From Flavobacteriaceae bacterium (GTDB lineage: Bacteria; Bacteroidota; Bacteroidia; Flavobacteriales; Flavobacteriaceae): DNA of 64,000 nt. Positions 1-7,948 of the stretch are shown in pieces. The translations under genes and the position numbers were made by a program. The stretch covers positions 248,001 to 312,000 of the forward strand of contig JAQWSK010000016.1 in assembly GCA_029243245.1 (NCBI GenBank), in the 5' to 3' direction. Each line of letters begins with the position of its first letter. The first letter of the stretch is position 1. A model generated the notes under the pieces. That model was not told the origin of the DNA. It was given only the letters and a program-made list of their open reading frames with translations, and did not search any database.

Positions 1-785
1 CCTTTAACAGCATTTAAATCCGCTCCTTGATCTAACATATGAGTAGCAAAGCTATGTCGAAGCATATGTGGGCTCTTTTTTGATTTAGAAGAGACTATAT
101 TAAAGTACATATTTACAGTTTTATAAACAAACCCTGGAGTAATTTTTTTTCCATTTTTTGAACAAAAAAACGTGTTTATTTTAGATGATTCTTTTAGGTT
201 AGATCTAATACTTAAGTATATTTTAAGTTGATCTTTCAAAATGCTATGTATAGGTATTAATCTCTCTTTATTCCTTTTTCCAAGAACCTTAAGCATGTTT
301 TGTTTTAAGTCAACTGAATTAAAATCCATTTGAATAATCTCATTTCTTCTTGCGCCAGTAAAATAAAGAATATAGATTAATGTTTTTTCAAGCACACCTT
401 TATAATCAGATGAAAAAAAATCACCCTTTAAAACTGAAAAGATTTCCTCCTCAGAAAATGGAATATGGATTTTTTTATCAATTTTTAAGGGTTTATGCTC
501 ACTCATTGGCGAAACCTCAATTGTAGATGTTTTCATCAAAAACTTATAAAAGGACCTTAAGGTTGAAAGCTTTCTGTTTATACTTCTGTTTGATTTACCT
601 TCTTCAATTAAACTAATGACCCATGATCGAATCATATAATATTCAACTTTCTCAATAGAAGAAACATTATGCTCGTTAAGAAAAAATACTGAAAAGTTTT
701 TTAGATCATTTTCATACGCTAAAATTGTATGCGAAGAATAATTCTTTTCTAATGAGATATAATCTATAAATTTCTGTAAAAACAT
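1..785 (-). CDS. Tyrosine recombinase XerC/XerD-like, 3' end off window
   Basis: Site-specific tyrosine recombinase of the XerC/XerD type, expected to resolve chromosome dimers at dif. My reading of the minus strand from the ATG at 785 stays open to the window edge (261 codons). The N-terminal SAM-like core-binding domain comes first (KNYSSHTILAYENDL). The catalytic domain follows, with the first Arg in TGARRNEI and the HxxR motif in SPHMLRHSFATHML. The catalytic tyrosine would lie beyond position 1 and is not visible. It sits 68 bp downstream of rpsU on the same strand, a neighbourhood common in Flavobacteriia, which favours a housekeeping Xer protein over a phage integrase. XerC and XerD cannot be told apart from this fragment. 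Confidence 0.88.
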   Translation of the reverse strand, partial: MFLQKFIDYISLEKNYSSHTILAYENDLKNFSVFFLNEHNVSSIEKVEYYMIRSWVISLIEEGKSNRSINRKLSTLRSFYKFLMKTSTIEVSPMSEHKPLKIDKKIHIPFSEEEIFSVLKGDFFSSDYKGVLEKTLIYILYFTGARRNEIIQMDFNSVDLKQNMLKVLGKRNKERLIPIHSILKDQLKIYLSIRSNLKESSKINTFFCSKNGKKITPGFVYKTVNMYFNIVSSKSKKSPHMLRHSFATHMLDQGADLNAVK

Positions 786-853
786 AAAAAAAGTTGAAAC
801 CTAAAGCATATACTTCAAAGTTACAACCTTTATTTTGTTTTTTAATTCAGTTT

Positions 854-1048
854 TTATTGGTTCTCTTGATCCCTTAAATGCTGAATATATTGAGCTTTTT
901 GAATTTTAGCTCGATTTTTTACTGAAGGTTTTAAAAACTGCTTACGACTTCTTAGTTGGCGCATTCCACCAGTCTTATCAAATTTCCTTTTAAAACGTTT
1001 TAACGCTCTATCTATATTTTCTCCTTCTTTAATAGGTATAATTAACAT
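854..1048 (-). CDS. rpsU: 30S ribosomal protein S21 (bS21)
   Basis: Small-subunit ribosomal protein bS21, which binds near the 3' end of 16S rRNA and helps initiation. It has 64 residues, the family's usual length. It starts MLIIPIKEGENIDRALKRFK and has the typical Arg/Lys-rich helical body, including a GGMRQLRSRKQFLKPS segment. A purine-rich AAGAAGG sequence lies shortly upstream of the ATG. A TATATTTG -7 element lies 30 nt upstream of the start. The gene is followed on the same strand by the Xer-type recombinase. Confidence 0.97.
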   Translation of the reverse strand: MLIIPIKEGENIDRALKRFKRKFDKTGGMRQLRSRKQFLKPSVKNRAKIQKAQYIQHLRDQENQ

Positions 1049-1078
1049 ATATGTAACCTTCTTTCAATTAAATTTCTG

Positions 1079-1086
1079 CAAATATA
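1079..1086 (-). promoter_or_regulatory. Bacteroidota -7 promoter element for rpsU
   Basis: Minus-strand TATATTTG, matching the Bacteroidota -7 consensus TANNTTTG, 30 nt upstream of the rpsU start codon. I see no clear TTTG at the -33 position, so only half of the promoter is supported. Confidence 0.5.
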
Positions 1087-1125
1087 ACAAACTAAATAAA
1101 CCTTGTATAAAAAAACAGACTATTT

Positions 1126-2661
1126 CTATTTTTTTACTAAACTTAATATTGCGTTAGAGTATCTACCAAGCTCATCTTTAACTTTAGGATAAAGAAAGAA
1201 TAGTCCAACCATATTAGGAAAAACCAGACCCAAAATCATCGCATCTGAAAAGCCCCATACAGAAGACATATCTCCTGCAGCACCTATAACTATAAATAAA
1301 AGAAATAATATTTTATATGTTAAATCAGCGGCTTTACTTTTTCCAAAAACATAGATCCAAGATTGAAGTCCATAATATGACCAAGATATCATTGTCGATA
1401 CAGCAAAAAGTACTACTGCTAAAGTTAAAAATGGTCCTGAAAAAGCAATATATTTTGAAAATGCAGCAGCTGTGATGCTTGCACCTTCTGCAGGCGTACC
1501 ATCAATCATTACTACACCTCCTACCCCTCCGTAATCAAAAACAGTACTGTCTCCATTAAAAATAATAATAACTAATGCGGTAAGGGTACAAATAACAACC
1601 GTGTCAATAAAAGGCTCCAAAAGAGCAACTAATCCTTCTGATGCTGGATAATTTGTTTTTACTGCTGAATGAGCAATTGATGCAGAACCGGCTCCAGCTT
1701 CATTTGAAAATGCAGCTCGTCTAAATCCTGTAATTAAAACTCCCAGGAAGCCTCCTAATCCAGCATTGGGACTAAAAGCTTGAGAAAATATCATTCCAAA
1801 TGCATCATCAACAAAGGTAATATTAGTTAATATTATGTATAAACATGCAATTATATACATAAGAGCCATAAAAGGAACTATTTTTTCAGTAACAGACGCA
1901 ATTCTCTTAATTCCTCCTATTATAATTATTCCAACAAAAATCATCATTATTAAGCCAATAATTGTTCTTGCACTACCTCCAGTCATTCCGAAAGAATTAA
2001 CTAATTGCATAGCAGCTTGATTAGACTGTGCTGCATTACCACCCCCAAAAGAAGCTCCAATACATAAAAATGCAAAAATAACTGCAAGGAACTTACCTAA
2101 TCTTTCAAAACCAATCTCTCTTAGGCCCTTTGTCATATAATACATAGGTCCTCCATAAACAGTTCCGTCTTCCCCAATATCTCTATACTTAACTCCCAGA
2201 GTACACTCGACAAATTTTGTTGACATACCAATCAATCCGCACAAAATCATCCAAAAAGTAGCACCCGGTCCACCTATTGCAATAGCCATTGCAACTCCTG
2301 CAATATTTCCATTCCCAACAGTTCCTGAAACTGCAGTTGCTAATGCTTGAAAATGAGTTACCTCTCCATCAGTATTGTTATTCTTTTTTTTATCAAGAGA
2401 ATCAAACTTTCCACGAACAATATTAATTGCAGTGGAAAAGTGTCTGATGTTTACAAAACCAAAATAAATAGTAAAAAACAATGCCCCGCCTACCAATAGA
2501 ATTATAATAGTTGGTATTCCATTACCAAATAAAGAAGCTGTAAAAGGAAAGTCGTGTAAAATTACAGCTTCAAACCAATTAGCTATAGGTGTAAATGCTT
2601 CATTAATTTTATCATCAAGCCCTTTTTCATTGGTTTCTTGAGCTACAGATAAAAAAGGCAT
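1126..2661 (-). CDS. Sodium:alanine/amino-acid symporter, AgcS family
   Basis: Inner-membrane Na+-coupled amino-acid (alanine/glycine) symporter of the AgcS family. Family signatures are GTVGNGNIAG at residues 113-122 and EAGAGSASIAHSAVK at 321-335. The rest is a series of hydrophobic membrane segments, and 511 residues is normal for the family. The open frame starts at 2661, but this start is suspect. An ATG at 2710 opens MLLKQIKLSTLIIFFF, a signal-peptide-like stretch. It would run straight into MPFLSVAQE of this frame if one base were removed from the run of eleven T (minus strand) at 2663-2673. As sequenced, the upstream frame stops shortly after. The true protein therefore probably begins at 2710, with either a sequencing indel or a real frameshift tract. 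Confidence 0.9.
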   Translation of the reverse strand: MPFLSVAQETNEKGLDDKINEAFTPIANWFEAVILHDFPFTASLFGNGIPTIIILLVGGALFFTIYFGFVNIRHFSTAINIVRGKFDSLDKKKNNNTDGEVTHFQALATAVSGTVGNGNIAGVAMAIAIGGPGATFWMILCGLIGMSTKFVECTLGVKYRDIGEDGTVYGGPMYYMTKGLREIGFERLGKFLAVIFAFLCIGASFGGGNAAQSNQAAMQLVNSFGMTGGSARTIIGLIMMIFVGIIIIGGIKRIASVTEKIVPFMALMYIIACLYIILTNITFVDDAFGMIFSQAFSPNAGLGGFLGVLITGFRRAAFSNEAGAGSASIAHSAVKTNYPASEGLVALLEPFIDTVVICTLTALVIIIFNGDSTVFDYGGVGGVVMIDGTPAEGASITAAAFSKYIAFSGPFLTLAVVLFAVSTMISWSYYGLQSWIYVFGKSKAADLTYKILFLLFIVIGAAGDMSSVWGFSDAMILGLVFPNMVGLFFLYPKVKDELGRYSNAILSLVKK

Positions 2662-2662
2662 G

Positions 2663-2673
2663 AAAAAAAAAAA
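2663..2673 (-). repeat. Homopolymer T11 tract at the agcS 5' end
   Basis: Eleven consecutive A on the plus strand (T on the coding strand), exactly where the signal-peptide frame (ATG at 2710) and the AgcS frame are out of register by one base. A tract of 10 or 13 T would join them. This is either a homopolymer assembly error or a slippage-prone switch. Confidence 0.7.
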
Positions 2674-2796
2674 TAATAAGAGTACTAAGTTTTATTTGTT
2701 TTAAAAGCATGATTTAGTTTTTATACATAAGCCGGCAATATCTAAAAAAACAATGCAAAATTCAAATTAAATTCAATCTAACTTTTATAAGCTCTA

Positions 2797-3039
2797 TTAC
2801 AAATCAAAAACAGAGCTTCGCTTGGTGTAAATCATATCTTTCAATTTTATACAAAATCCAAGAATTAAATAAATTAAAAAACCCCCAATAATGGTTGTGA
2901 AAGATGCATAAATAAAAAATAATCTTACATTTTTTACACTCACACCTAGAATGTCAGCTAATTTTGAACAAACCTCAAATCCATTTTGCTCAAAAAACAT
3001 TCGCAAATTATCAAATCTATTTGTTTTAAACGAAGTCAT
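2797..3039 (-). CDS. Small PspC-domain membrane protein
   Basis: Small inner-membrane protein with a PspC-like domain. The pattern FEVCSKLADILGVSVKNVRL followed by one hydrophobic helix (about residues 45-66) and a KLKDMIYTKRSSVFDL tail is typical of the short PspC proteins of Flavobacteriia. I start it at 3039 (80 residues, MTSFKTNRF) rather than at the upstream in-frame ATG at 3057. The 3039 ATG overlaps the stop codon of the rhodanese gene as ATGA and has an AAAGGTG sequence at good distance. The function in this group is unknown; in Proteobacteria PspC belongs to the phage-shock envelope-stress response. Translational coupling to the rhodanese gene is likely. Confidence 0.75.
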   Translation of the reverse strand: MTSFKTNRFDNLRMFFEQNGFEVCSKLADILGVSVKNVRLFFIYASFTTIIGGFLIYLILGFCIKLKDMIYTKRSSVFDL

Positions 3040-3341
3040 ACTGTTACACCTTTCCACTCAATAATCCCTCCAATTAAGTTATATGCTTTATTAAAGCCCA
3101 TGCTTGACATAACATCACATGCCCGAGAACTTCTATTTCCTGATCTACAATAAATAAAATAGGTTTTGTTTTTATCCATGGATCCTATGCTATCTATAAA
3201 TTCATGAGGAGAAGATATATCAAGTAATTTAGAATTTGGAATACGTTCTTCATTGTGCTCTCCAGGAGTTCGCACATCGAGAATTATATAGTCTTGAATT
3301 TCATTTTGTTTTGATATCCATTCTTCTTGTGTCAGATCCAT
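3036..3341 (-). CDS. Single-domain rhodanese-like protein
   Basis: Cytoplasmic rhodanese-fold protein of 101 residues that would carry a persulfide on a cysteine and transfer sulfur. The N-terminal DVRTPGEHNEERIPNS element and the active-site loop CRSGNRS (Cys65) are both intact, so it should be catalytically competent. No signal peptide is visible. It overlaps the start of the PspC-like gene by four bases, so the two are probably co-translated. The sulfur acceptor cannot be inferred from the neighbourhood. The gene is divergent from the trp operon, whose promoter lies in the same intergenic region. Confidence 0.9.
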   Translation of the reverse strand: MDLTQEEWISKQNEIQDYIILDVRTPGEHNEERIPNSKLLDISSPHEFIDSIGSMDKNKTYFIYCRSGNRSSRACDVMSSMGFNKAYNLIGGIIEWKGVTV

Positions 3342-3410
3342 AATTTATTTTTTTTAAAGTTAGTAGGTCTAGTTGTTTTTACAAAATTTAATTAAAATTC
3401 AATAGTTTTT

Positions 3411-3441
3411 TTTGATTTATAACAACATAAAACTATATTTG
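3411..3441 (+). promoter_or_regulatory. Promoter of the trp operon (TTTG-N19-TATATTTG)
   Basis: TTTG at 3411-3414 (-33 element), a 19-nt spacer, and TATATTTG at 3434-3441 (-7 element): a full match to the Bacteroidota housekeeping promoter consensus. Transcription should begin within a few bases of 3446, so the leader-peptide ATG at 3446 would be at or next to the 5' end of the RNA. Confidence 0.8.
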
Positions 3442-3445
3442 AAGA

Positions 3446-3493
3446 ATGATTTTAAAAAATAAAATGTTTTGGTGGACTCTTCAGATGCAATGA
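3446..3493 (+). CDS. trpL: trp leader peptide with tandem Trp codons
   Basis: Short open frame MILKNKMFWWTLQMQ (15 codons and stop) between the trp promoter and the attenuator. Two adjacent TGG codons at 3470-3475 are the sensor: a ribosome starved of Trp-tRNA would stall there. An internal in-frame ATG at 3464 gives the shorter MFWWTLQMQ and leaves a more usual 5' leader, so either start is possible. The Trp codons overlap the first arm of the leader hairpin (3471-3483), as expected for ribosome-mediated attenuation. It is too short for homology to prove, but its position, content and structure agree. Confidence 0.85.
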   Translation: MILKNKMFWWTLQMQ

Positions 3494-3511
3494 TGCAGTG
3501 AAGACTCTACC
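3471..3511 (+). promoter_or_regulatory. trp leader hairpin (segments 1:2)
   Basis: The segment GGTGGACTCTTCA at 3471-3483 pairs with TGAAGACTCTACC at 3499-3511 in 12 of 13 positions (one G-U pair, one C-C mismatch). The inner TGCA/TGCA may extend it. The first arm contains most of the two Trp codons and the second arm lies after the leader stop codon, the classic 1:2 pause hairpin arrangement. Confidence 0.75.
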
Positions 3512-3525
3512 TTAATATGTAATAC

Positions 3526-3560
3526 AAAAAAGGCTTGTCGACACGACAAGCCTTTTTTTT
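3526..3560 (+). terminator. trp attenuator terminator
   Basis: Perfect 10-bp stem AGGCTTGTCG (3531-3540) / CGACAAGCCT (3544-3553) with a 3-nt loop, extended by A5/T5 pairing and followed by eight T (3553-3560). It sits 18 nt before the trpE start codon and after the leader peptide, so it is an intrinsic terminator acting as the attenuator. A competing 2:3 helix is not strong: GTG-AA-GAC (3498-3505 region) with GTC-GA-CAC (3537-3544) is my best candidate. Confidence 0.88.
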
Positions 3561-3578
3561 GTGTAATTAATCTAAAAT

Positions 3579-4979
3579 ATGAAAGAATTTAATATTAAAA
3601 CATTTGAGAGAAAAATATTGGCAGACACTTTAACTCCTGTGAGTGTTTATTTGAAAATACGAGATCATTTTCCTAATGCTTTACTTCTTGAAAGCAGTGA
3701 TTATCATGCAAATGATAATAGCTTCTCATATATATGCTTTAATTCTATAGCTGATATTAAAATTCAAAACAATGAGTTAATAGAAACTTTTCCTGATAAA
3801 ACTGAAAGAGTTACTCAAATTAATGAATCGGTTTCCATTCCAGAAAAAATTGATAATTATATTAAAAGCTTTAAAACAAATAGTAATAATCATAAGTTTA
3901 TAAATAATGGTTTATTTGGATACATCTCCTATGATTCCATAAAGTTTTTCGAATCTGTAAAAACAGATAAACAACTAAAAAACATAGAGATACCTGAACT
4001 TTTTTACGCAGTATATCAAAACATAGTAGCTATCAATCATTTTAATAATGAAGCATTTCTATTTTGTAATTGTTTTAATAATAAAAGTAATCTCCAAGAA
4101 ATTGAGCAATTATTGACAGTCAAAAATTTTGCAAATTATCAGTTTACAAAAATTGGTAATAGAAAATCAGCAATTTCTGATGAAGAATATAAAAATTTAG
4201 TCACCAAAGCAAAAAAACATTGTCAAAGAGGAGATGTTTTTCAATTAGTTTTATCTAGAAGATTTTCTCAAAGTTTTAAAGGTGATGATTTTAATTTATA
4301 TCGAGCATTACGAACAGTAAATCCATCTCCATATCTATTTTATTTTGATTATGGTGATTTTAAAATTTTTGGCAGTTCCCCTGAAGCTCAATTAATAGTT
4401 AAGGATAATCAAGCTGAAATTCATCCAATTGCTGGAACATTTAAACGAACAGGAAATGATGAAAAAGATGCAAGATTAGCAATTCAACTTAGTCAAGATC
4501 CAAAAGAAAATGCTGAACATGTAATGCTAGTAGATTTAGCAAGAAATGATTTAAGTAGAAATGGATCTTTGGTTAAGGTTAAAACAAATAGAGAGGTTCA
4601 GTTTTTTTCACATGTTATTCATTTAGTTTCTAAAGTAACAGGAATGAAAAAAACTGAAACACCTACTTTTCAATTAGTTGCAGATACTTTCCCAGCAGGA
4701 ACTTTGAGTGGTGCCCCTAAACACAAAGCTCTAGAATTAATTGAAAAATATGAAAAGGAAAATAGAAGTTTTTATGGCGGAGCTATAGGTTTTATGGATT
4801 TTAAAGGAAATTTTAATCACGCTATAATAATCAGATCATTTTTAAGTAAAAATCATAATTTATTTTATCAAGCAGGAGCTGGAATAGTTGCTGCTTCAAA
4901 TGAAGAAAATGAATTACAAGAGGTTTATAATAAATTAGGTGCTTTAGATAAAGCGCTAGAAATTGCTGAAAACATATAG
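3579..4979 (+). CDS. trpE: Anthranilate synthase component I
   Basis: Converts chorismate and ammonia or glutamine to anthranilate, the first committed step of tryptophan synthesis, together with TrpG. The 466 residues are normal for the family. The Trp feedback-binding motif LLES is at residues 36-39, and the chorismate-binding C-terminal domain has the signature FPAGTLSGAPKHKALE and later YGGAIGF. The N-terminal inhibitor-binding motif suggests allosteric inhibition by Trp in addition to attenuation. It is the first gene of the seven-gene operon and lies 18 nt after the attenuator terminator. trpG follows 3 bp downstream. Confidence 0.97.
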   Translation: MKEFNIKTFERKILADTLTPVSVYLKIRDHFPNALLLESSDYHANDNSFSYICFNSIADIKIQNNELIETFPDKTERVTQINESVSIPEKIDNYIKSFKTNSNNHKFINNGLFGYISYDSIKFFESVKTDKQLKNIEIPELFYAVYQNIVAINHFNNEAFLFCNCFNNKSNLQEIEQLLTVKNFANYQFTKIGNRKSAISDEEYKNLVTKAKKHCQRGDVFQLVLSRRFSQSFKGDDFNLYRALRTVNPSPYLFYFDYGDFKIFGSSPEAQLIVKDNQAEIHPIAGTFKRTGNDEKDARLAIQLSQDPKENAEHVMLVDLARNDLSRNGSLVKVKTNREVQFFSHVIHLVSKVTGMKKTETPTFQLVADTFPAGTLSGAPKHKALELIEKYEKENRSFYGGAIGFMDFKGNFNHAIIIRSFLSKNHNLFYQAGAGIVAASNEENELQEVYNKLGALDKALEIAENI

Positions 4980-4982
4980 CTT

Positions 4983-5546
4983 ATGAATAAGGTGTTTGTA
5001 GTAGATAATTATGATTCGTTTACCTATAATCTAGTTCACTACATAAGAGAATTTAGTATTGAGGTTAAGGTTTGTAGAAATGATAAATTTGAAATGAATG
5101 ATATTTCAAACTATAATAAAATATTATTGTCTCCTGGTCCAGGCATTCCAGATGAAGCTGGTAACCTGAAAGAAGTTATAAGAAAATATGCTGAATCAAA
5201 GTCTATATTAGGAGTGTGTCTTGGTCATCAAGCCATTGGTGAAGTTTTTGGAGCAAACTTGAAAAACCTCTCTAATGTTTATCATGGAGTCTCATCAACT
5301 ATAAATATAGTTGAAAATGACTCCCTTTTTGATAATATCCCTCATGAAATTGAAGTTGGGAGATATCATTCTTGGGTTATTGACAATCCTTTACCTGATA
5401 ATCTTTTAGCTACCGCATTTGATTCAAATAATCAAATCATGGCTGTTAAGCACAAAAAATATGACATCAAAGGTGTTCAATTCCACCCTGAATCTATTCT
5501 AACACCTCACGGAAAACAAATTATAAATAATTGGTTAATCTCTTAA
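4983..5546 (+). CDS. trpG: Anthranilate synthase glutamine amidotransferase subunit
   Basis: Class I glutamine amidotransferase that supplies ammonia to TrpE. The triad is visible: nucleophile Cys79 in GVCLGHQAIG, then His168 and Glu170 in FHPES. It has 187 residues and no fused TrpD domain, so it is a stand-alone amidotransferase. It lies between trpE (3-bp gap) and trpD (11-bp gap). In some bacteria this subunit is shared with para-aminobenzoate synthase. Its place in the trp operon makes the tryptophan role primary here. Confidence 0.96.
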   Translation: MNKVFVVDNYDSFTYNLVHYIREFSIEVKVCRNDKFEMNDISNYNKILLSPGPGIPDEAGNLKEVIRKYAESKSILGVCLGHQAIGEVFGANLKNLSNVYHGVSSTINIVENDSLFDNIPHEIEVGRYHSWVIDNPLPDNLLATAFDSNNQIMAVKHKKYDIKGVQFHPESILTPHGKQIINNWLIS

Positions 5547-5557
5547 TACGATTAAAA

Positions 5558-6553
5558 ATGAAGAACATCCTAAACCGTTTAATTCAACATCAAATTCTTA
5601 ATAAAAAGGAATCGAAAGAGGTTTTATATAACATCGCTGATGGAAAATATAATCCTAGTCAAATTTCAGCATTTCTTACTGTTTATATGATGCGAAGCAT
5701 TTCCGTTAAAGAGTTAGAAGGGTTTCGTGATGCATTGTTAGATCTATGTGTTCATATAAACCTTGAGGAATTTGATCCTATTGATCTTTGTGGAACAGGA
5801 GGGGATAATAAAAATACATTTAATATTTCCACCTTGGCTTCATTTGTTACAGCTGGAGCAGGAATACCTGTAGCAAAGCATGGCAATTATGGAGTTTCTT
5901 CAACCTGTGGATCAAGTAATGTTATGGAATATCTAGGAATTAAATTTTCTAATGATGAAGATTTTTTAAAAAAATGTATTGACAAGGCTGGTATATGTAT
6001 TCTACATGCTCCCTTATTTCATCCTGCAATGAAAAATGTAGCACCAATTAGAAAAGAATTGGCCGTAAAAACATTTTTTAATATGTTAGGACCTATGGTG
6101 AATCCCTCATTTCCAAAAAATCAAATTGTAGGCGTTTTTAGTTTAGAACTAGCAAGGATATATGGTTATTTGTATCAAAACTCAAAAAAGAATTTTAATA
6201 TTATTCATTCATTAGATGGTTATGATGAAATATCATTAACTGGTTCTACTAAAACAATTTCAAACATAAAAGAAGAGCTTATTGAACCAAAAGATTTTGG
6301 CTTATCAATTTTAAAAAAAGAGGAAATAAAAGGAGGTAATTCAATAGAATCAGCCGCAAAAATATTTCTATCTATTCTTTCTGGAGCAGGAACTGAAGCC
6401 CAAAATCAAGTTGTTTGTGCTAATTCAGGAATTGCAATAGCTACAAAAATGGACGTATCACCTAAAGAAGGTTATGAAAAAGCTAAGGAATCTCTTGTCT
6501 CTGGAAAAGCTATGCAAGCACTAAATACTATTCAAAAACTAAGTTCACAATGA
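5558..6553 (+). CDS. trpD: Anthranilate phosphoribosyltransferase
   Basis: Transfers a phosphoribosyl group from PRPP to anthranilate. The PRPP/metal motif GTGGDNKNTF begins at residue 79 and KHGNYGVSS at about 107, both diagnostic. I start it at 5558 (MKNILNRLIQ, 331 residues). The frame is open back to 5531, but that would overlap trpG and add residues not seen in the family. It ends in a 4-bp ATGA overlap with trpC, so the two are probably translationally coupled. Confidence 0.96.
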   Translation: MKNILNRLIQHQILNKKESKEVLYNIADGKYNPSQISAFLTVYMMRSISVKELEGFRDALLDLCVHINLEEFDPIDLCGTGGDNKNTFNISTLASFVTAGAGIPVAKHGNYGVSSTCGSSNVMEYLGIKFSNDEDFLKKCIDKAGICILHAPLFHPAMKNVAPIRKELAVKTFFNMLGPMVNPSFPKNQIVGVFSLELARIYGYLYQNSKKNFNIIHSLDGYDEISLTGSTKTISNIKEELIEPKDFGLSILKKEEIKGGNSIESAAKIFLSILSGAGTEAQNQVVCANSGIAIATKMDVSPKEGYEKAKESLVSGKAMQALNTIQKLSSQ

Positions 6554-7341
6554 CTATCTTAGATAAAATCATAGCAGATAAAAAAATTGAATTAGCATTG
6601 CGAAAGAAGGTGTTTCCCATTTCTTATTTGGAAACTTCTCCTCTGTTTGGTCAAAAAACTATTTCTTTAGCTCAGTGTTTAAGAAAAAGTCATACGGGGA
6701 TTATAGCAGAACATAAACGTCGTTCTCCATCAAAAAAAAACATTAATACTTCTTTATCTATTATTGATGTAGCAAAAGGTTATGAAACTGCAGGAGTGTC
6801 TGGAATATCAATCCTTACTGATGGAAAATATTTTGGAGGATCCCTTGAAGATATGAGTTTGGCAAGGGCTGCTACCAAAATCCCTTTGTTAAGAAAAGAA
6901 TTTATCGTTGATGAATATCAACTTGTCGAAGCCAAAGCATATGGAGCTGATGTTATTCTTCTAATTGCAGCAGTTTTAAATCAAACAGAGATCAAGCAAC
7001 TTTCAACCTTTGCGAAAAGTTTAGGTTTAGAGATATTATTAGAAGTACATAGTTTAGAAGAATTAGAAAGAGCAATTATGTCCTCTCTGGACTTGATTGG
7101 AGTAAACAACCGTAATCTTAAAACTTTTGAAGTCAATTTAGAAACGAGTAGAAAGTTAGCGAATAAAATACCTGTCGAATTTGTTAAGGTTTCAGAAAGT
7201 GGAATCAGTGAAGCTAATTCAATAATAGAATTAAAAAACTTTGGTTATCAAGGATTCTTGATTGGTGAAAACTTCATGAAAACTAAAAACCCAGGACAAA
7301 GTGCCTCTGAATTTATAAAAAAAATCGAAAATGAAATTTAA
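6550..7341 (+). CDS. trpC: Indole-3-glycerol phosphate synthase
   Basis: Closes the indole ring by decarboxylating carboxyphenylamino-deoxyribulose phosphate to indole-3-glycerol phosphate. It is a (beta/alpha)8 barrel of 263 residues with catalytic and phosphate motifs AEHKRRSPSK (53-62), LLRKEFIVDEYQ, GVNNRNL and VSESGI. It is a separate protein, not fused to TrpF as in enterobacteria. It overlaps trpD by 4 bp at its start and trpF by 11 bp at its end. Confidence 0.96.
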   Translation: MTILDKIIADKKIELALRKKVFPISYLETSPLFGQKTISLAQCLRKSHTGIIAEHKRRSPSKKNINTSLSIIDVAKGYETAGVSGISILTDGKYFGGSLEDMSLARAATKIPLLRKEFIVDEYQLVEAKAYGADVILLIAAVLNQTEIKQLSTFAKSLGLEILLEVHSLEELERAIMSSLDLIGVNNRNLKTFEVNLETSRKLANKIPVEFVKVSESGISEANSIIELKNFGYQGFLIGENFMKTKNPGQSASEFIKKIENEI

Positions 7342-7948
7342 AATTTGTGGAATGCGTGATACTGAAAACATTAAAGCTATATCCGTTTTGACTCCAGATT
7401 ATATGGGATTTATTTTCTGGAAAGTTTCTTCTAGATATGTTGATAATAGTACTCCAAAATTACCTAAACACATTAAAAAAACTGGAGTTTTTGTAGATGC
7501 TTCTCTTAATTATATTGAAAATATTATTAAAGAACATCAACTCCAGGCGATACAACTTCATGGAAACGAAACACCTGAATATTGCAAACTAATGAACAGG
7601 TTTGGAGTTGAAATAATCAAAGCCTTTAGTGTTCAAGACAGTTTTAATTTTAAAAAATTAAAACTGTATGATAACTGTTGTGATTTTTATCTATTTGATA
7701 CCAAAGGTGAACTCCCTGGTGGAAATGGATTTAGTTTTGATTGGACAATTTTAAAAAACTATACATATAATAAACCTTTTTTTTTAAGTGGAGGTATCGG
7801 GCTAGAACATATTAAAGAAATTCACAGCTTACTAAAGACCAATTTACCTGTTTATGCTATTGATGTAAATAGTAAATTTGAAATCAAACCTGGATTAAAA
7901 AAAACAAGCCTTTTAACACAATTTAAAAAAAAATTGTATGAATTATAA
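7331..7948 (+). CDS. trpF: Phosphoribosylanthranilate isomerase
   Basis: Amadori isomerisation of phosphoribosylanthranilate in the tryptophan pathway. The 205 residues begin MKFKICGMRD with the general-base cysteine at Cys6 in KICG. The catalytic Asp is probably in the LFDTKGELPGGNG element, and a phosphate-binding FLSGGIG motif follows. It overlaps the end of trpC and the start of trpB by 11 bp each. Pathway order would place TrpF before TrpC; the gene order E-G-D-C-F-B-A is a common one in Bacteroidota. Confidence 0.95.
   Translation: MKFKICGMRDTENIKAISVLTPDYMGFIFWKVSSRYVDNSTPKLPKHIKKTGVFVDASLNYIENIIKEHQLQAIQLHGNETPEYCKLMNRFGVEIIKAFSVQDSFNFKKLKLYDNCCDFYLFDTKGELPGGNGFSFDWTILKNYTYNKPFFLSGGIGLEHIKEIHSLLKTNLPVYAIDVNSKFEIKPGLKKTSLLTQFKKKLYEL

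Noticed and set aside
1-785. Phage or transposon integrase
   Set aside because: The rpsU neighbourhood and XerC/D-type sequence point to housekeeping recombinase; no other mobile genes nearby.
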